Assembly (NCBI RefSeq): GCF_003672135.1
Contig: NC_039515.1
Location: 992,001 to 1,056,000, forward strand
Reading direction: 5' to 3'
Length of the DNA: 64,000 bases
Source: Ooceraea biroi
Lineage: Eukaryota > Arthropoda > Insecta > Hymenoptera > Formicidae
In this document: positions 12,669-21,844 of the stretch, piece by piece
How positions within the stretch are numbered: the first letter of the stretch is position 1
Layout: the number at the start of each line of letters is the position of its first letter
The notes under the pieces: generated by a model
The model's database searches: none
What the model was told of the DNA's origin: nothing
What the model saw: only the letters and a program-made list of their open reading frames with translations
Program-made: the position numbers and the translations under genes

Positions 12669-13241
12669 CTTCGCTTGTGAGTACAGAAAGAGTAGCGCAA
12701 AGAGTAAAAATATTAATGTACTATAGTACGATATTATGGTACATGTGTGTTATATATGTAGAAAATTTATGTAGCTGCAGCTAAAAGCAAAGTGAGTTTT
12801 TTAAATAATTTTCTTAACAAAAAAGCTTTTAAACCAATAATTACATTTTTTTCATAACAGGGAGAAAAGTATAAAAGGAAAAGATTGAAATTATAATCAT
12901 AATATAGAATAATTATAATATAGAAGAAAATTAAATTATAAGATTATTATTTAATACAATGAGCATTTAATATATGATATCAAACATTATATTTTATGTA
13001 AAAACTTATATACTCTTATACCGTTATAGCCACATTTTTTATTTCTTTGAAAATCATTCTTCTCCTTACAAATTATATTTAAATCTGTTTCTTAATATTA
13101 ATGCGATTAGATTAAGAAAACAGTAACGATGGAATATTAAAATCATAGCCATACGTTGACGAGTATGGCGAGATATATTTTAATCACAAACCAACAGCAG
13201 CGAAAGCAGATTAAGAAGATTGATGACAAATGTAACATATG

Positions 13242-13481
13242 TTACTTATGAAAAGAAAAAGCAAATGGAAATTGTACCACACCGAGGAAAGGATTAAGAC
13301 AACAGAAGTTAGCGAGTATATAAAATGTTACCCAATAACAAATATTTGCAAATGTTTGGAAAAACCGAATGCAAAGTACAAGTGGAACGACAAGAGAAAG
13401 TGAAGTATATAAAACACGATGCAACAAAGAAGAATACCATATTCTAGAACTTCTAAAAGTATAAAAATCCAAAAGATTCAC
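13242..13481 (-). CDS. Small hydrophobic ORF downstream of left transposase
   Basis: A 79-residue reading frame starts at ATG 13481, 12 bases after the transposase stop (MNLLDFYTFRSSRIWYSSLL). It is rich in Phe, Leu, Val and Cys. It is present with one substitution in the right arm. Since the arms are nearly identical overall, preservation is weak evidence, and it may be 3' UTR. Confidence 0.15.
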   Translation of the reverse strand: MNLLDFYTFRSSRIWYSSLLHRVLYTSLSLVVPLVLCIRFFQTFANICYWVTFYILANFCCLNPFLGVVQFPFAFSFHK

Positions 13482-13493
13482 AAAAAGTAGATC

Positions 13494-15446
13494 TTACAAC
13501 TGCTCACTATGTATAATAGCAGCGACTATGTATTGCAACGTTTCCAAATGATTCTCTCCAACATTGTCAATCGATGTACAATTCCAAAAAGGCATTCTGT
13601 AACATTTCGCATTAACTTTGTCCAAATCAATATAAAAGAGCTCGTTGCTTAACGTTGCACACTTATATACTCGAAAAGCCGACGATTCCATACCGACATC
13701 GTAAAAATTATTATGTATCTCTAAAAATTTCTTTACAGCTAAACGATAGGCATTATTTTCCACAACAACGTTAAAAACGATACAAATAGATCCGTCATGT
13801 AAAATACAGCAATTGTCGCGTTCATCTGTACTTAATGATATTCCGTTAAATTGAATCTTACGGTGCTGGAGACGTTTACTACCATCATTATTATGCGACA
13901 TAGACGCGCGAATAGAGGAATCAACTTGACGATTATCACTTACATCATGGACTCGTTTCTCTGCCATTCTATTAGAAAACTGTTGAAGAGGTTGACCTGG
14001 TTTTCTACAATATTTTCTAAACATTGACATATTATTTTCATGAGGAAAGGCAGAAAATGAATCCAAAGAACCAAGACGTTTGACGTCGTCAATGAGATGA
14101 ACAAGTCCGTGAACATTATACGTATGAAAAGTTGAACCATAAAGACTTTCACAACGAAGAATAAATTTTTGTAGCGCAAGCTCTGCAAATCTTAAATGTT
14201 GGCTCGAGGGTGATTTAGAAACTAAAACTCTAATAGCAGCATACAAAAACAAGAAATGTTTATACACTCGTTCGTCCAATAGACCATACATTACAACTGG
14301 ACCTGTATATAGCAAAAATTGACGAAATTCGGTTGCTTTAAATTTAGAATAAACATCAAGAGATCTAGGACGTCTTGCGAAATCGGAAGGGCAATATACT
14401 CTAAGAATATTTAATCTTTCACATATTATAGAGATAGATCTTGCTGATAATTTTGATAGCCGCGAATATTTACCATGGATCCACGCAGACAAAAGTTTTT
14501 TCACAACACCCAAACATACAAGATGCATGTATTCGAAGGGGGGTACTTGTGAAACCATACCCATCGGTAACGATGATAATGCACTTTTACCGTCTTTGTG
14601 ATGATCCTCGTCCAAGCATCTATTATACTCTTCATCTGTTCGAGGAGCATGATCAATTCCACTGAAGACGACACGACCCTCCGTATATACACCGCAAACT
14701 TTGCACTTAGAACAAGGTTTGCTAGATACATGGCTGCGATGATTTAAAATGAAAGCTCTAGCTGGTGCGTCAGCAATGAAACTTCTCAAACGTATTGGGA
14801 TTTTGTTGCCACGACAAATAATGCCTCCATTCGATACGACTCTAATGATATCTGCAACAAATTTTTCAAAAAAGATATTAGCATCGTGTGGCTTTTGTGA
14901 ACCTTTATAGATTCTTATAACTATTTGCTTCGTACATTGAATATTCACAATTCTGCATTGAATTGGCAAAATGTGAACAGTACCCGACTTATCCAAATTA
15001 CATCCGTCTGTATTAAAATCCAGTTTTAATTCCTTGATAGTGGATACAAATGGAACGACAGATACATTTTCTATTAAAATTGCTTCGAGACCAAAGTGAA
15101 TATACTCTCCTGGTTCTACGTTGGATATGACAGCAGGATTTCGCGGTGTGTTAAGAAGAGTTCTAACATCTTTTGGTAAATCGGAGAAGCAGGGATGTGT
15201 TCGAAGAACAGATAATATACTGTTGCCTTGTACGTGTGTCAAATTATTACTCACAAAGCAGGACGCTAAACGTTCGCGAAACAATAATGGTTCACAGGAA
15301 TTAGTACATGATACTGAAGATATATCACTGACATCAGAAACACATGAAGAGGAAGAGGAAAGCTCGTTCTCTTCTATATTCATATCATGCCTCATATTGA
15401 ATGTCTCATTTATGCAATTAATATCAACGGAAGAATTGTATCTCAC
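13494..15446 (-). CDS. TNP2/CACTA-like transposase, left arm
   Basis: An uninterrupted frame of about 650 codons. The first in-frame ATG is near 15395 (MRHDMNIEENEL); the 15446 edge is a GTG with open frame upstream, so an upstream exon is possible. Features, counted from 15446, are a Ser-rich acidic N-terminus, ADAPARAF (about 225-232, with an acidic residue in a candidate catalytic position), a CSKCKVC zinc-like motif (245-251), YMHLVCLGV (306-314), FRQFLLYTGPVV (about 375-386) and YNVHGLVHLIDDV (443-455). The last resembles the DUF4218 segment of plant TNP2 transposases. It is expected to cut and join the element's ends in the nucleus. It differs from the right copy by about 20 substitutions and three extra residues. 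Family placement rests on motif resemblance. Confidence 0.7.
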   Translation of the reverse strand: MRYNSSVDINCINETFNMRHDMNIEENELSSSSSCVSDVSDISSVSCTNSCEPLLFRERLASCFVSNNLTHVQGNSILSVLRTHPCFSDLPKDVRTLLNTPRNPAVISNVEPGEYIHFGLEAILIENVSVVPFVSTIKELKLDFNTDGCNLDKSGTVHILPIQCRIVNIQCTKQIVIRIYKGSQKPHDANIFFEKFVADIIRVVSNGGIICRGNKIPIRLRSFIADAPARAFILNHRSHVSSKPCSKCKVCGVYTEGRVVFSGIDHAPRTDEEYNRCLDEDHHKDGKSALSSLPMGMVSQVPPFEYMHLVCLGVVKKLLSAWIHGKYSRLSKLSARSISIICERLNILRVYCPSDFARRPRSLDVYSKFKATEFRQFLLYTGPVVMYGLLDERVYKHFLFLYAAIRVLVSKSPSSQHLRFAELALQKFILRCESLYGSTFHTYNVHGLVHLIDDVKRLGSLDSFSAFPHENNMSMFRKYCRKPGQPLQQFSNRMAEKRVHDVSDNRQVDSSIRASMSHNNDGSKRLQHRKIQFNGISLSTDERDNCCILHDGSICIVFNVVVENNAYRLAVKKFLEIHNNFYDVGMESSAFRVYKCATLSNELFYIDLDKVNAKCYRMPFWNCTSIDNVGENHLETLQYIVAAIIHSEQL

Positions 15447-15752
15447 AACTGACGGAATATTATTTTTTATATTATTATCTTGTATATTATTTTCAAGACG
15501 GATAATTTAATATTATGTTTCTTCATAGTTATACTTATCTTTCTCTCTCTGGAATATTGCGGCTACAAAATGATGTATTCTCTGCAAACTCTCACTCGCA
15601 CTCTTCTTTGCTTCTTCTGAGATCTCTCCGTGTGGCGACGGTTGAACTCTTAATAGAATCCGCGGCACGTGCACAATGTGTGGTGATTAGATTGCTACCA
15701 ATCAGATGTAGGCGATATGGTGCAGCCTATCCGCGCGCATAATTTTGCCGCC

Positions 15753-15804
15753 TAAGATAGTCAAATGCTTCCTGAGGCAGGATTCTGTAACTCGTTTTGA
15801 CTAC
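15753..15804. promoter_or_regulatory. Central spacer of palindrome / divergent 5' region
   Basis: About 52 bp of non-palindromic sequence (containing CCTGAGGCAGG) separates the arms. The two transposase genes are divergently transcribed away from it, so the spacer and adjoining arm sequence must contain the two 5' ends. No TATA box stands out. The regulatory role is inferred from gene orientation. Confidence 0.35.
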
Positions 15805-16109
15805 GGCGGCAAAATTATGCGCGCGGATAGGCTGCACCATATCGCCTACATCTGATTGGTAGCAAAAAACCACCACACATTGTGCACGTGCCGCAGATTC
15901 TATTAAGAGTTCAACCGTCGCCACACGGAGAGATCTCAGAAGAAGCAAAGAAGAGTGCGAGTGAGAGTTTGCAGAGAATACATCATTTTGTAGCCGCAAT
16001 ATTCCAGAGAGAGAAAGATAAGTATAACTATGAAGAAACATAATATTAAATTATCCGTCTTGAAAATAATATACAAGATAATAATATAAAAAATAATATT
16101 CCGTCAGTT

Positions 16110-18053
16110 GTGAGATACAATTCTTCCGTTGATATTAATTGCATAAATGAGACATTCAATATGAGGCATGATATGAATATAGAAGAGGACGAGCTTTCCT
16201 CTTCCTCTTCATGTGTTTCTGATGTCAGTGATATATCTTCAGTATCATGTACTAATTCCTGTGAACCATTATTGTTTCGCGAACGTTTAGCGTCTTGCTT
16301 TGTGAGTAATAATTTGACACACGTACAAGGCAACAGTATATTATCTGTTCTTCGAACACATCCCTGCTTCTCCGATTTACCAAAAGATGTTAGAACTCTT
16401 CTTAACACACCACGAAATCCTGCTGTCATATCCAACGTAGAACCAGGAGAGTATATTCACTTTGATCTCGAAGCAATTTTAATAGAAAATGTATCTGTCG
16501 TTCCATTTGTATCCACTATCAAGGAATTAAAACTGGATTTTAATACAGACGGATGTAATTTGGATAAGTCAGGTACTGTTCACATTTGGCCAATTCAATG
16601 CAGAATTGTGAATATTCAATGTACGAAGCCAATAGTTATAGGAATCTATAAAGGTTCACAAAAGCCACACGATGCTAATATCTTTTTTGAAAAATTTGTT
16701 GCAGATATCATTAGAATCATATCGAATGGAGGCATTATTTGTTGTGGCAACAAAATCCCAATACGTTTGAGAAGTTTCATTGCTGACGCACCAGCTAGAG
16801 CTTTCATTTTAAATCATCGCAGCCATGTATCTACTTGTTCTAAGTGCAAAGTTTGCGGTGTATATACGGAGGGTCGTGTCGTCTTCAGTGGAATTGATCA
16901 TGCTCCTCGAACAGATGAAGAGTATAATAGATGCTTAGACGAGGATCATCACAAAGACGGTAAAAGTGCATTATCATCGTTACCGATGGGTATGGTTTCA
17001 CAAGTACCCTTCGAATACATGCATCTTGTATGTTTGGGTGTTGTGAAAAAACTTTTGTCTGCGTGGATCCATGGTAAATATTCGCGGCTATCAAAATTAT
17101 CAGCAAGATCTATCTCTATAATATGTGAAAGATTAAATATTCTTAGAGTATATTGCCCTTCCGATTTCGCAAGACGTCCTAGATCTCTTGATGTTTATTC
17201 TAAATTTAAAGCAACCGAATTTCGTCAATTTTTGCTATATACAGGTCCAGTTGTAATGTATGGTCTATTGGACGAACGAGTGTATAAACATTTCTTGTTT
17301 TTGCATGCTGCTATTAGAGTTTTAGTTTCTAAATCACCCTCGAGCCAACATTTAAGATTTGCAGAGCTTGCGCTACAAAAATTTATTCTTCGTTGTAAAA
17401 GTCTTTATGGTCCAACTTTTCATACGTATAATGTTCACGGACTTGTTCATCTCACTGACGACGTCGAACGTCTTGGTTCTTTGGATTCATTTTCAGCCTT
17501 TCCTTATGAAAATAATATGTCAATGTTTAGAAAATATTGTAGAAAACTAGGTCAACCTCTTCAACAGTTTTTTAATAGAATGGCAGAGAAACGAGTCCAT
17601 GATGTAAGTGATAATCGTCAAGTTGATTCCTCTATTCGCGCGTCTATGTCGCATAATAATGATGGTAGTAATCGTCTTCAGTACCGTAAGATTCAATTTA
17701 ACGGAATATCATTAAGTACAGATGAACGCGACAATTGCTGTATTTTACATGACGGATCTATTTGTATCGTTTGTAACGTTGTTGTGGAAAATAATGCCTA
17801 TCGTTTAGCTGTAAAGAAATTTTTAGAGATACATAATAATTTTTACGATGTCGGTATGGAATCGTCGGCTTTTCGAGTATATAAGTGTGCAACATTAAGC
17901 AACGAGCTCTTTTATATTGATTTGGACAAAGTTAATGCGAAATGTTACAGAATGCCTTTTTGGAATTGTACATCGATTGACAATGTTGGAGAGAATCATT
18001 TGGAAACTTTGCAATACATAGTCGCTGCTATTATACATAGTGAGCAGTTGTAA
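16110..18053 (+). CDS. TNP2/CACTA-like transposase, right arm
   Basis: An intact frame of about 647 codons mirroring the left-arm gene. The first in-frame ATG is at 16161; upstream sequence stays open to GTG 16110 and beyond, without an ATG. The same motifs are present (ADAPARAF, CSKCKVC, YMHLVCLGV, YNVHGLVHL). Relative to the left copy it lacks three residues in two in-frame deletions (STC for SSKPC, VPF for VPPF) and carries about 20 substitutions such as G118D and L158W. Both copies remaining open suggests recent activity or selection, but this cannot be settled without expression or dN/dS data. Confidence 0.7.
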   Translation: MRYNSSVDINCINETFNMRHDMNIEEDELSSSSSCVSDVSDISSVSCTNSCEPLLFRERLASCFVSNNLTHVQGNSILSVLRTHPCFSDLPKDVRTLLNTPRNPAVISNVEPGEYIHFDLEAILIENVSVVPFVSTIKELKLDFNTDGCNLDKSGTVHIWPIQCRIVNIQCTKPIVIGIYKGSQKPHDANIFFEKFVADIIRIISNGGIICCGNKIPIRLRSFIADAPARAFILNHRSHVSTCSKCKVCGVYTEGRVVFSGIDHAPRTDEEYNRCLDEDHHKDGKSALSSLPMGMVSQVPFEYMHLVCLGVVKKLLSAWIHGKYSRLSKLSARSISIICERLNILRVYCPSDFARRPRSLDVYSKFKATEFRQFLLYTGPVVMYGLLDERVYKHFLFLHAAIRVLVSKSPSSQHLRFAELALQKFILRCKSLYGPTFHTYNVHGLVHLTDDVERLGSLDSFSAFPYENNMSMFRKYCRKLGQPLQQFFNRMAEKRVHDVSDNRQVDSSIRASMSHNNDGSNRLQYRKIQFNGISLSTDERDNCCILHDGSICIVCNVVVENNAYRLAVKKFLEIHNNFYDVGMESSAFRVYKCATLSNELFYIDLDKVNAKCYRMPFWNCTSIDNVGENHLETLQYIVAAIIHSEQL

Positions 18054-18065
18054 GATCTACTTTTT

Positions 18066-18305
18066 ATGAATCTTTTGGATTTTTATACTTTTAGAAGTTC
18101 TAGAATATGGTATTCTTCTTTGTTGCATCGTGTTTTATATATTTCACTTTCTCTTGTCGTTCCACTTGTACTTTGCATTCGGTTTTTTCAAACATTTGCA
18201 AATATTTGTTATTGGGTAACATTTTATATACTCGCTAACTTCTGTTGTCTTAATCCTTTCCTTGGTGTGGTACAATTTCCATTTGCTTTTTCTTTTCATA
18301 AGTAA
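18066..18305 (+). CDS. Small hydrophobic ORF downstream of right transposase
   Basis: Mirror of the 79-residue frame at 13242-13481, with one substitution (YISLSL for YTSLSL). It could be 3' UTR; reported because it is open in both arms. Confidence 0.15.
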   Translation: MNLLDFYTFRSSRIWYSSLLHRVLYISLSLVVPLVLCIRFFQTFANICYWVTFYILANFCCLNPFLGVVQFPFAFSFHK

Positions 18306-18878
18306 CATATGTTACATTTGTCATCAATCTTCTTAATCTGCTTTCGCTGTTGTTGGTTTGTGATTAAAATATATCTCGCCATACTCGTCAACGTATGGCT
18401 ATGATTTTAATATTCCATCTTTACTGTTTTCTTAATCTAATCGCATTAATATTAGGAAACAGATTTAAATATAATTTGTAAGGAGAAGAATAATTTTCAA
18501 AGAAATAAAAAATGTGGCTATAACGGTATAAGAGTATATAAGTTTTTACATAAAATATAATGTTTGATATCATATATTAAATGCTCATTGTATTAAATAA
18601 TAATCTTATAATTTAATTTTCTTCTATATTATAATTATTCTATATTATAATTATAATTTCAATCTTTTCCTTTTATACTTTTCTCCCTTTTATGAAAAAA
18701 ATGTAATTATTGGTTTAAAAGCTTTTTTGTTAAGAAAATTATTTAAAAAACTCACTTTGCTTTTAGCTGCAGCTACATAAATTTTCTACATATATAACAC
18801 ACATGTACCATAATATCGTACTATAGTATATTAATATTTTTACTCTTTGCGCTACTCTTTCTTTACTCACAAGCGAAG

Positions 18879-20641
18879 ATGTCCGAACGACCGAAGCGAG
18901 TTGCCTCGAAACCATCACGATACGTCACGACGTCGGATGAGGCTCCTCGGAAGCGGAAAAAGGTCAACGCCTCAGCAATCAGCGCTGAAGATGTCCAGGA
19001 TGACGTCCAGGACATAAGGATGAGTCTTCAAAACAATCCTAATTATTTTAATAATAATAATAATAACAATAATTATTCAACACATTCATCATCGCACACA
19101 TACATTCCACCAGACCAAACATTCAATCACACATCTCTCAATCAAACATTCAGTCACCCGTAGCCGTGCAATCAAACACGAATTTTCAATCACACACTCA
19201 ATCGGACACGAACAATCAAATACATATGCGCACTGAATCATACATAAACCTTCAACCAAGTTCATTATCTCATAACACTCACGCATTACAAGCAACACAA
19301 TCACTCACACAAAACTCACTATCTTACAGCACTCACGCATTACACGCAACACAATCATTCACACAAAACTCACAATCTCATAACACTTACGCATTACCAC
19401 CACTCACACAAAATTATGATGCACCTCACGTCGAAAGGCTAAGCTACGCCGATAATAATTTTGTAGAATTGCAGAACCAACGTGGAAATTCCAGGGATGT
19501 ATCTTCTCGAAATTGGGACAACGATATTGGAGGAGCGACGGCATATGATTATCCATCAATACCACATTCATCATCGGCACATCATTTGACGCAATTAGAA
19601 AAGCCGGACAATCAGTAAATTTATATACATTTATTTATCTGTTACTATTTTTTAGAGAGAGAGTTTATTAGGAGAGTTATTTTTCATTATCAATTAAAAA
19701 TACTAAATATAAAATAGATAAAAAATACAGAATAGGGGAAAAATATGTTTGAAAACCATTTGTAAAATGCACATCTTTATAGAATCTGTAAATGCTATTT
19801 AATGTTTACAGGAGACTGTAAGAACGCTTACATCGTATAGAAGCAGAACTAACGTAAGAGTCACATCTATTAATGTACCATATCTATTAACGCGACTTTT
19901 CATTGTACTGATTCGTCCTTATATTTTATTTGCAGACGAGTAAATTCCACCATGGAAAAAATTTTGAGATGCGTCCAGGATCACCATCGCGCACCACAGA
20001 AGCCGGCCATCTTCCCTATACAATCACTTCCAGGCATGGATGCGTTTGAAGGAAGCAACGAGGATGAATATTCCAATGCCGTAAGTGAACAGAGAAATTG
20101 TATTGTTTCGTATTTATAATTTTTTTCACGTATTCTTATATACAATTACATTAATCTTGTTTACGTAGGTAAATTATTTCCGACACATTGGCGGCTTTAA
20201 TTTAAGAGAAGCTGTAAATATCTGCCTGAAGGAAAGTTTGAAGGATGCCATCGCACCGTCGTTTACATGGTGGGGCCGTCAAGAACATCGACCACTATAT
20301 AATACTCGTCTGATTAGGGCGATTTACGGTAAAAGATCGATTATATTTGTTTACGCATAAATATTAATATTACTGCGTGTCCTCTTAACGATAATGCAAC
20401 CTGCCTTTATTTTTTAGATGGCGTATGTCAAAACAAAAATTTCGAGAAACCGACGCGCTCCGAATTCCAAGCGCAAATGCGCGAGGCTTTGAGAATGTCC
20501 AAGGAGAGACATAGGAGCAGATCGCGCAAGAAGACCGTTCCTCACGGTGACGGCGCAAGGATTCAGCGTACTTTATGGAACGACGAGCGATCAAACGAAA
20601 GCGGAGACATGGAATCTATTAACGACGACGAGCAGACATAA
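18879..20641 (+). pseudogene. DUF4806-domain gene, right arm (broken)
   Basis: Exons are 18879-19614, 19812-19853, 19936-20080, 20169-20328 and 20418-20641, all with GT-AG borders and matching phases. The layout matches the left arm: basic N-terminus, Asn/Gln/Ser low-complexity region, DUF4806 core, Arg/Ser tail. One A is missing in the CAAAAC run near 19116-19119 and there is a 15-bp insertion. The resulting frame meets TAG at 19161-19163, after which the correct frame resumes (from 19166). Exon 2 also has TAA (19819-19821) where the left arm has TAC. These lesions differ from the left arm's, so neither arm encodes an intact DUF4806 protein. Confidence 0.75.
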
Positions 20642-20866
20642 CATTTCATTTTATTTCTTGTTGTCCATTATTTGGAATTTTCAATTAATTTTCTTTTGAA
20701 TTTTTAATTTCGTCGTAATGTGATACATTTTTATGTTTTGTATGTTTTATATTTAGTTATAGTTTTAAACACGCAGAGGATCGGAAGGAAGAAGAGAAGG
20801 AGGAGGAAGACTACTACGTGACCAGTGGATTCAACGATACATATGTGTCGTTGAGTGGGTCACAAA

Positions 20867-20972
20867 CGGCACTTTTCAGTGCCTTTTTTATTCATCCAAT
20901 GTTGGATAATCTCTCGATCATCGGCACTTTTCAGCGCCATAGTTTCACACAAAATCGGTACTTTTCAGTGCC
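20867..20972. repeat. Three iterated hairpin boxes, right arm
   Basis: Mirror copies of the left-arm set, reading CGGCACTTTTCAGTGCC and variants. Spacing between boxes matches the left arm, as expected for the palindrome. Confidence 0.6.
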
Positions 20973-21012
20973 CGAGATCTCTTAATTTAATATCATAATC
21001 GTGCGTGCGTGC

Positions 21013-21043
<31 letters not shown>

Positions 21044-21844
21044 CGTATATTTTATGTCGTGTGTCGTACATACAAATAAATGAATACAGTTTCCCTTCAG
21101 AAACTACTACTCATTTATTTGAAAGAATTGAGATGCGCGATAAAAAATATCACGTCGCGCAAATTGTGTATCGAAGTTATCAGTGACTATAATTTGTATT
21201 TCTTGTCTGTTTAGATTCACCAAGTTCCAGTTCATTCGGATCATCGAAAACCCGGCACAATTCGGCTCTTCACAATTGTATTATATTTTTTATTACATTA
21301 TTATTATTATTATTAGATAACATATTATTGCTAATATTGTATTCGATTAATATTATATTCCATTTATTAGATTTTATATACTTTATGTGTAATTATGTTA
21401 TATTATATTATATGTGTAATTATATTATTCATTTATTTCAATTAGTAATAATATATAAAAATATGTACAATAATGTGGAGACAGTAATAAACCTAACAGT
21501 TTGTATGTAATTTGTGTTTTCCAGTTATTTTTAGTTAAAAAAATATACAAAAACATCGAGACCCTTTAAATGCATCATTTTCTATGAATCGCCGAAAACT
21601 GCAGATCCTGTTCGGTTTCTGCTGCCAATTTGACGTCAGATCATGTTAACAGATCCTGCTCGGTTTCTGCCGCCAATCTGCTGTCAGAGTCTGTTAGCAG
21701 GCTCTGCACGGTTTTTGATGCCAATTTGATATCTTAATCGGTATTATCAGCTTCTGCGTCCGATTTGCTAGCTTTTTGTTGACAACAATTGATAGCAGAC
21801 ATTTGGCGTAATCTGCTTTCTACAGGCTTGGCTATCTGGGTACT

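Larger units (their letters stand above)
9908..15752 (-). repeat. Left arm of giant inverted repeat
   Basis: Runs from GCAGAGCCTGCTAACAGACT near 9908 to AATTTTGCCGCC at 15752. The mirror image is at 15805-21715. The arm contains subterminal repeats of the type GGCAGCAGAAACCGAACAGG, three short hairpin boxes, the DUF4806 gene, an AT-rich gene-poor stretch (12.7-13.2 kb), and the transposase gene. Confidence 0.9.
15805..21715 (+). repeat. Right arm of giant inverted repeat
   Basis: Inverted copy of 9908-15752, beginning GGCGGCAAAATTATG at 15805. Small indels account for the length difference. One is a (GT)n expansion at about 21001-21045, where the left arm has only a short CG-rich run. Gene order outward from the centre is transposase then DUF4806, as in the left arm. 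Confidence 0.9.
9795..21841. mobile_element. 12-kb palindromic two-gene DNA transposon (TNP2/CACTA-like plus DUF4806)
   Basis: This element is inserted in LINE A between ORF1 and ORF2. Its ends read ACCCAG at 9795 and CTGGGT at 21841, flanked by the 3-bp direct repeat ACT (9792-9794 and 21842-21844); an alternative reading is TA plus CCCAG. Inside, 9908-15752 and 15805-21715 are inverted copies separated by about 52 bp. Each arm carries a transposase-like gene and a DUF4806 gene in the same outward orientation. Arms are about 97% identical at the transposase protein level, with in-frame indels. The outermost 113-126 bp of the two ends are unlike each other, so the object is not simply two mirrored copies of a single end. 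Superfamily assignment is tentative. Confidence 0.85.

Noticed and set aside
9795..21841. Palindrome as an assembly artefact
   Set aside because: The arms differ by many substitutions and in-frame indels, by separate lesions in the DUF4806 gene, and by a (GT)n length change. The outer tips differ completely. A duplicated contig would be identical.
9795..21841. Two independent insertions of the same transposon in opposite orientation
   Set aside because: Independent copies would each have ACCCAG-type ends and TSDs at the centre. None is seen around 15752-15805, and the flanking TSD brackets the whole 12 kb.
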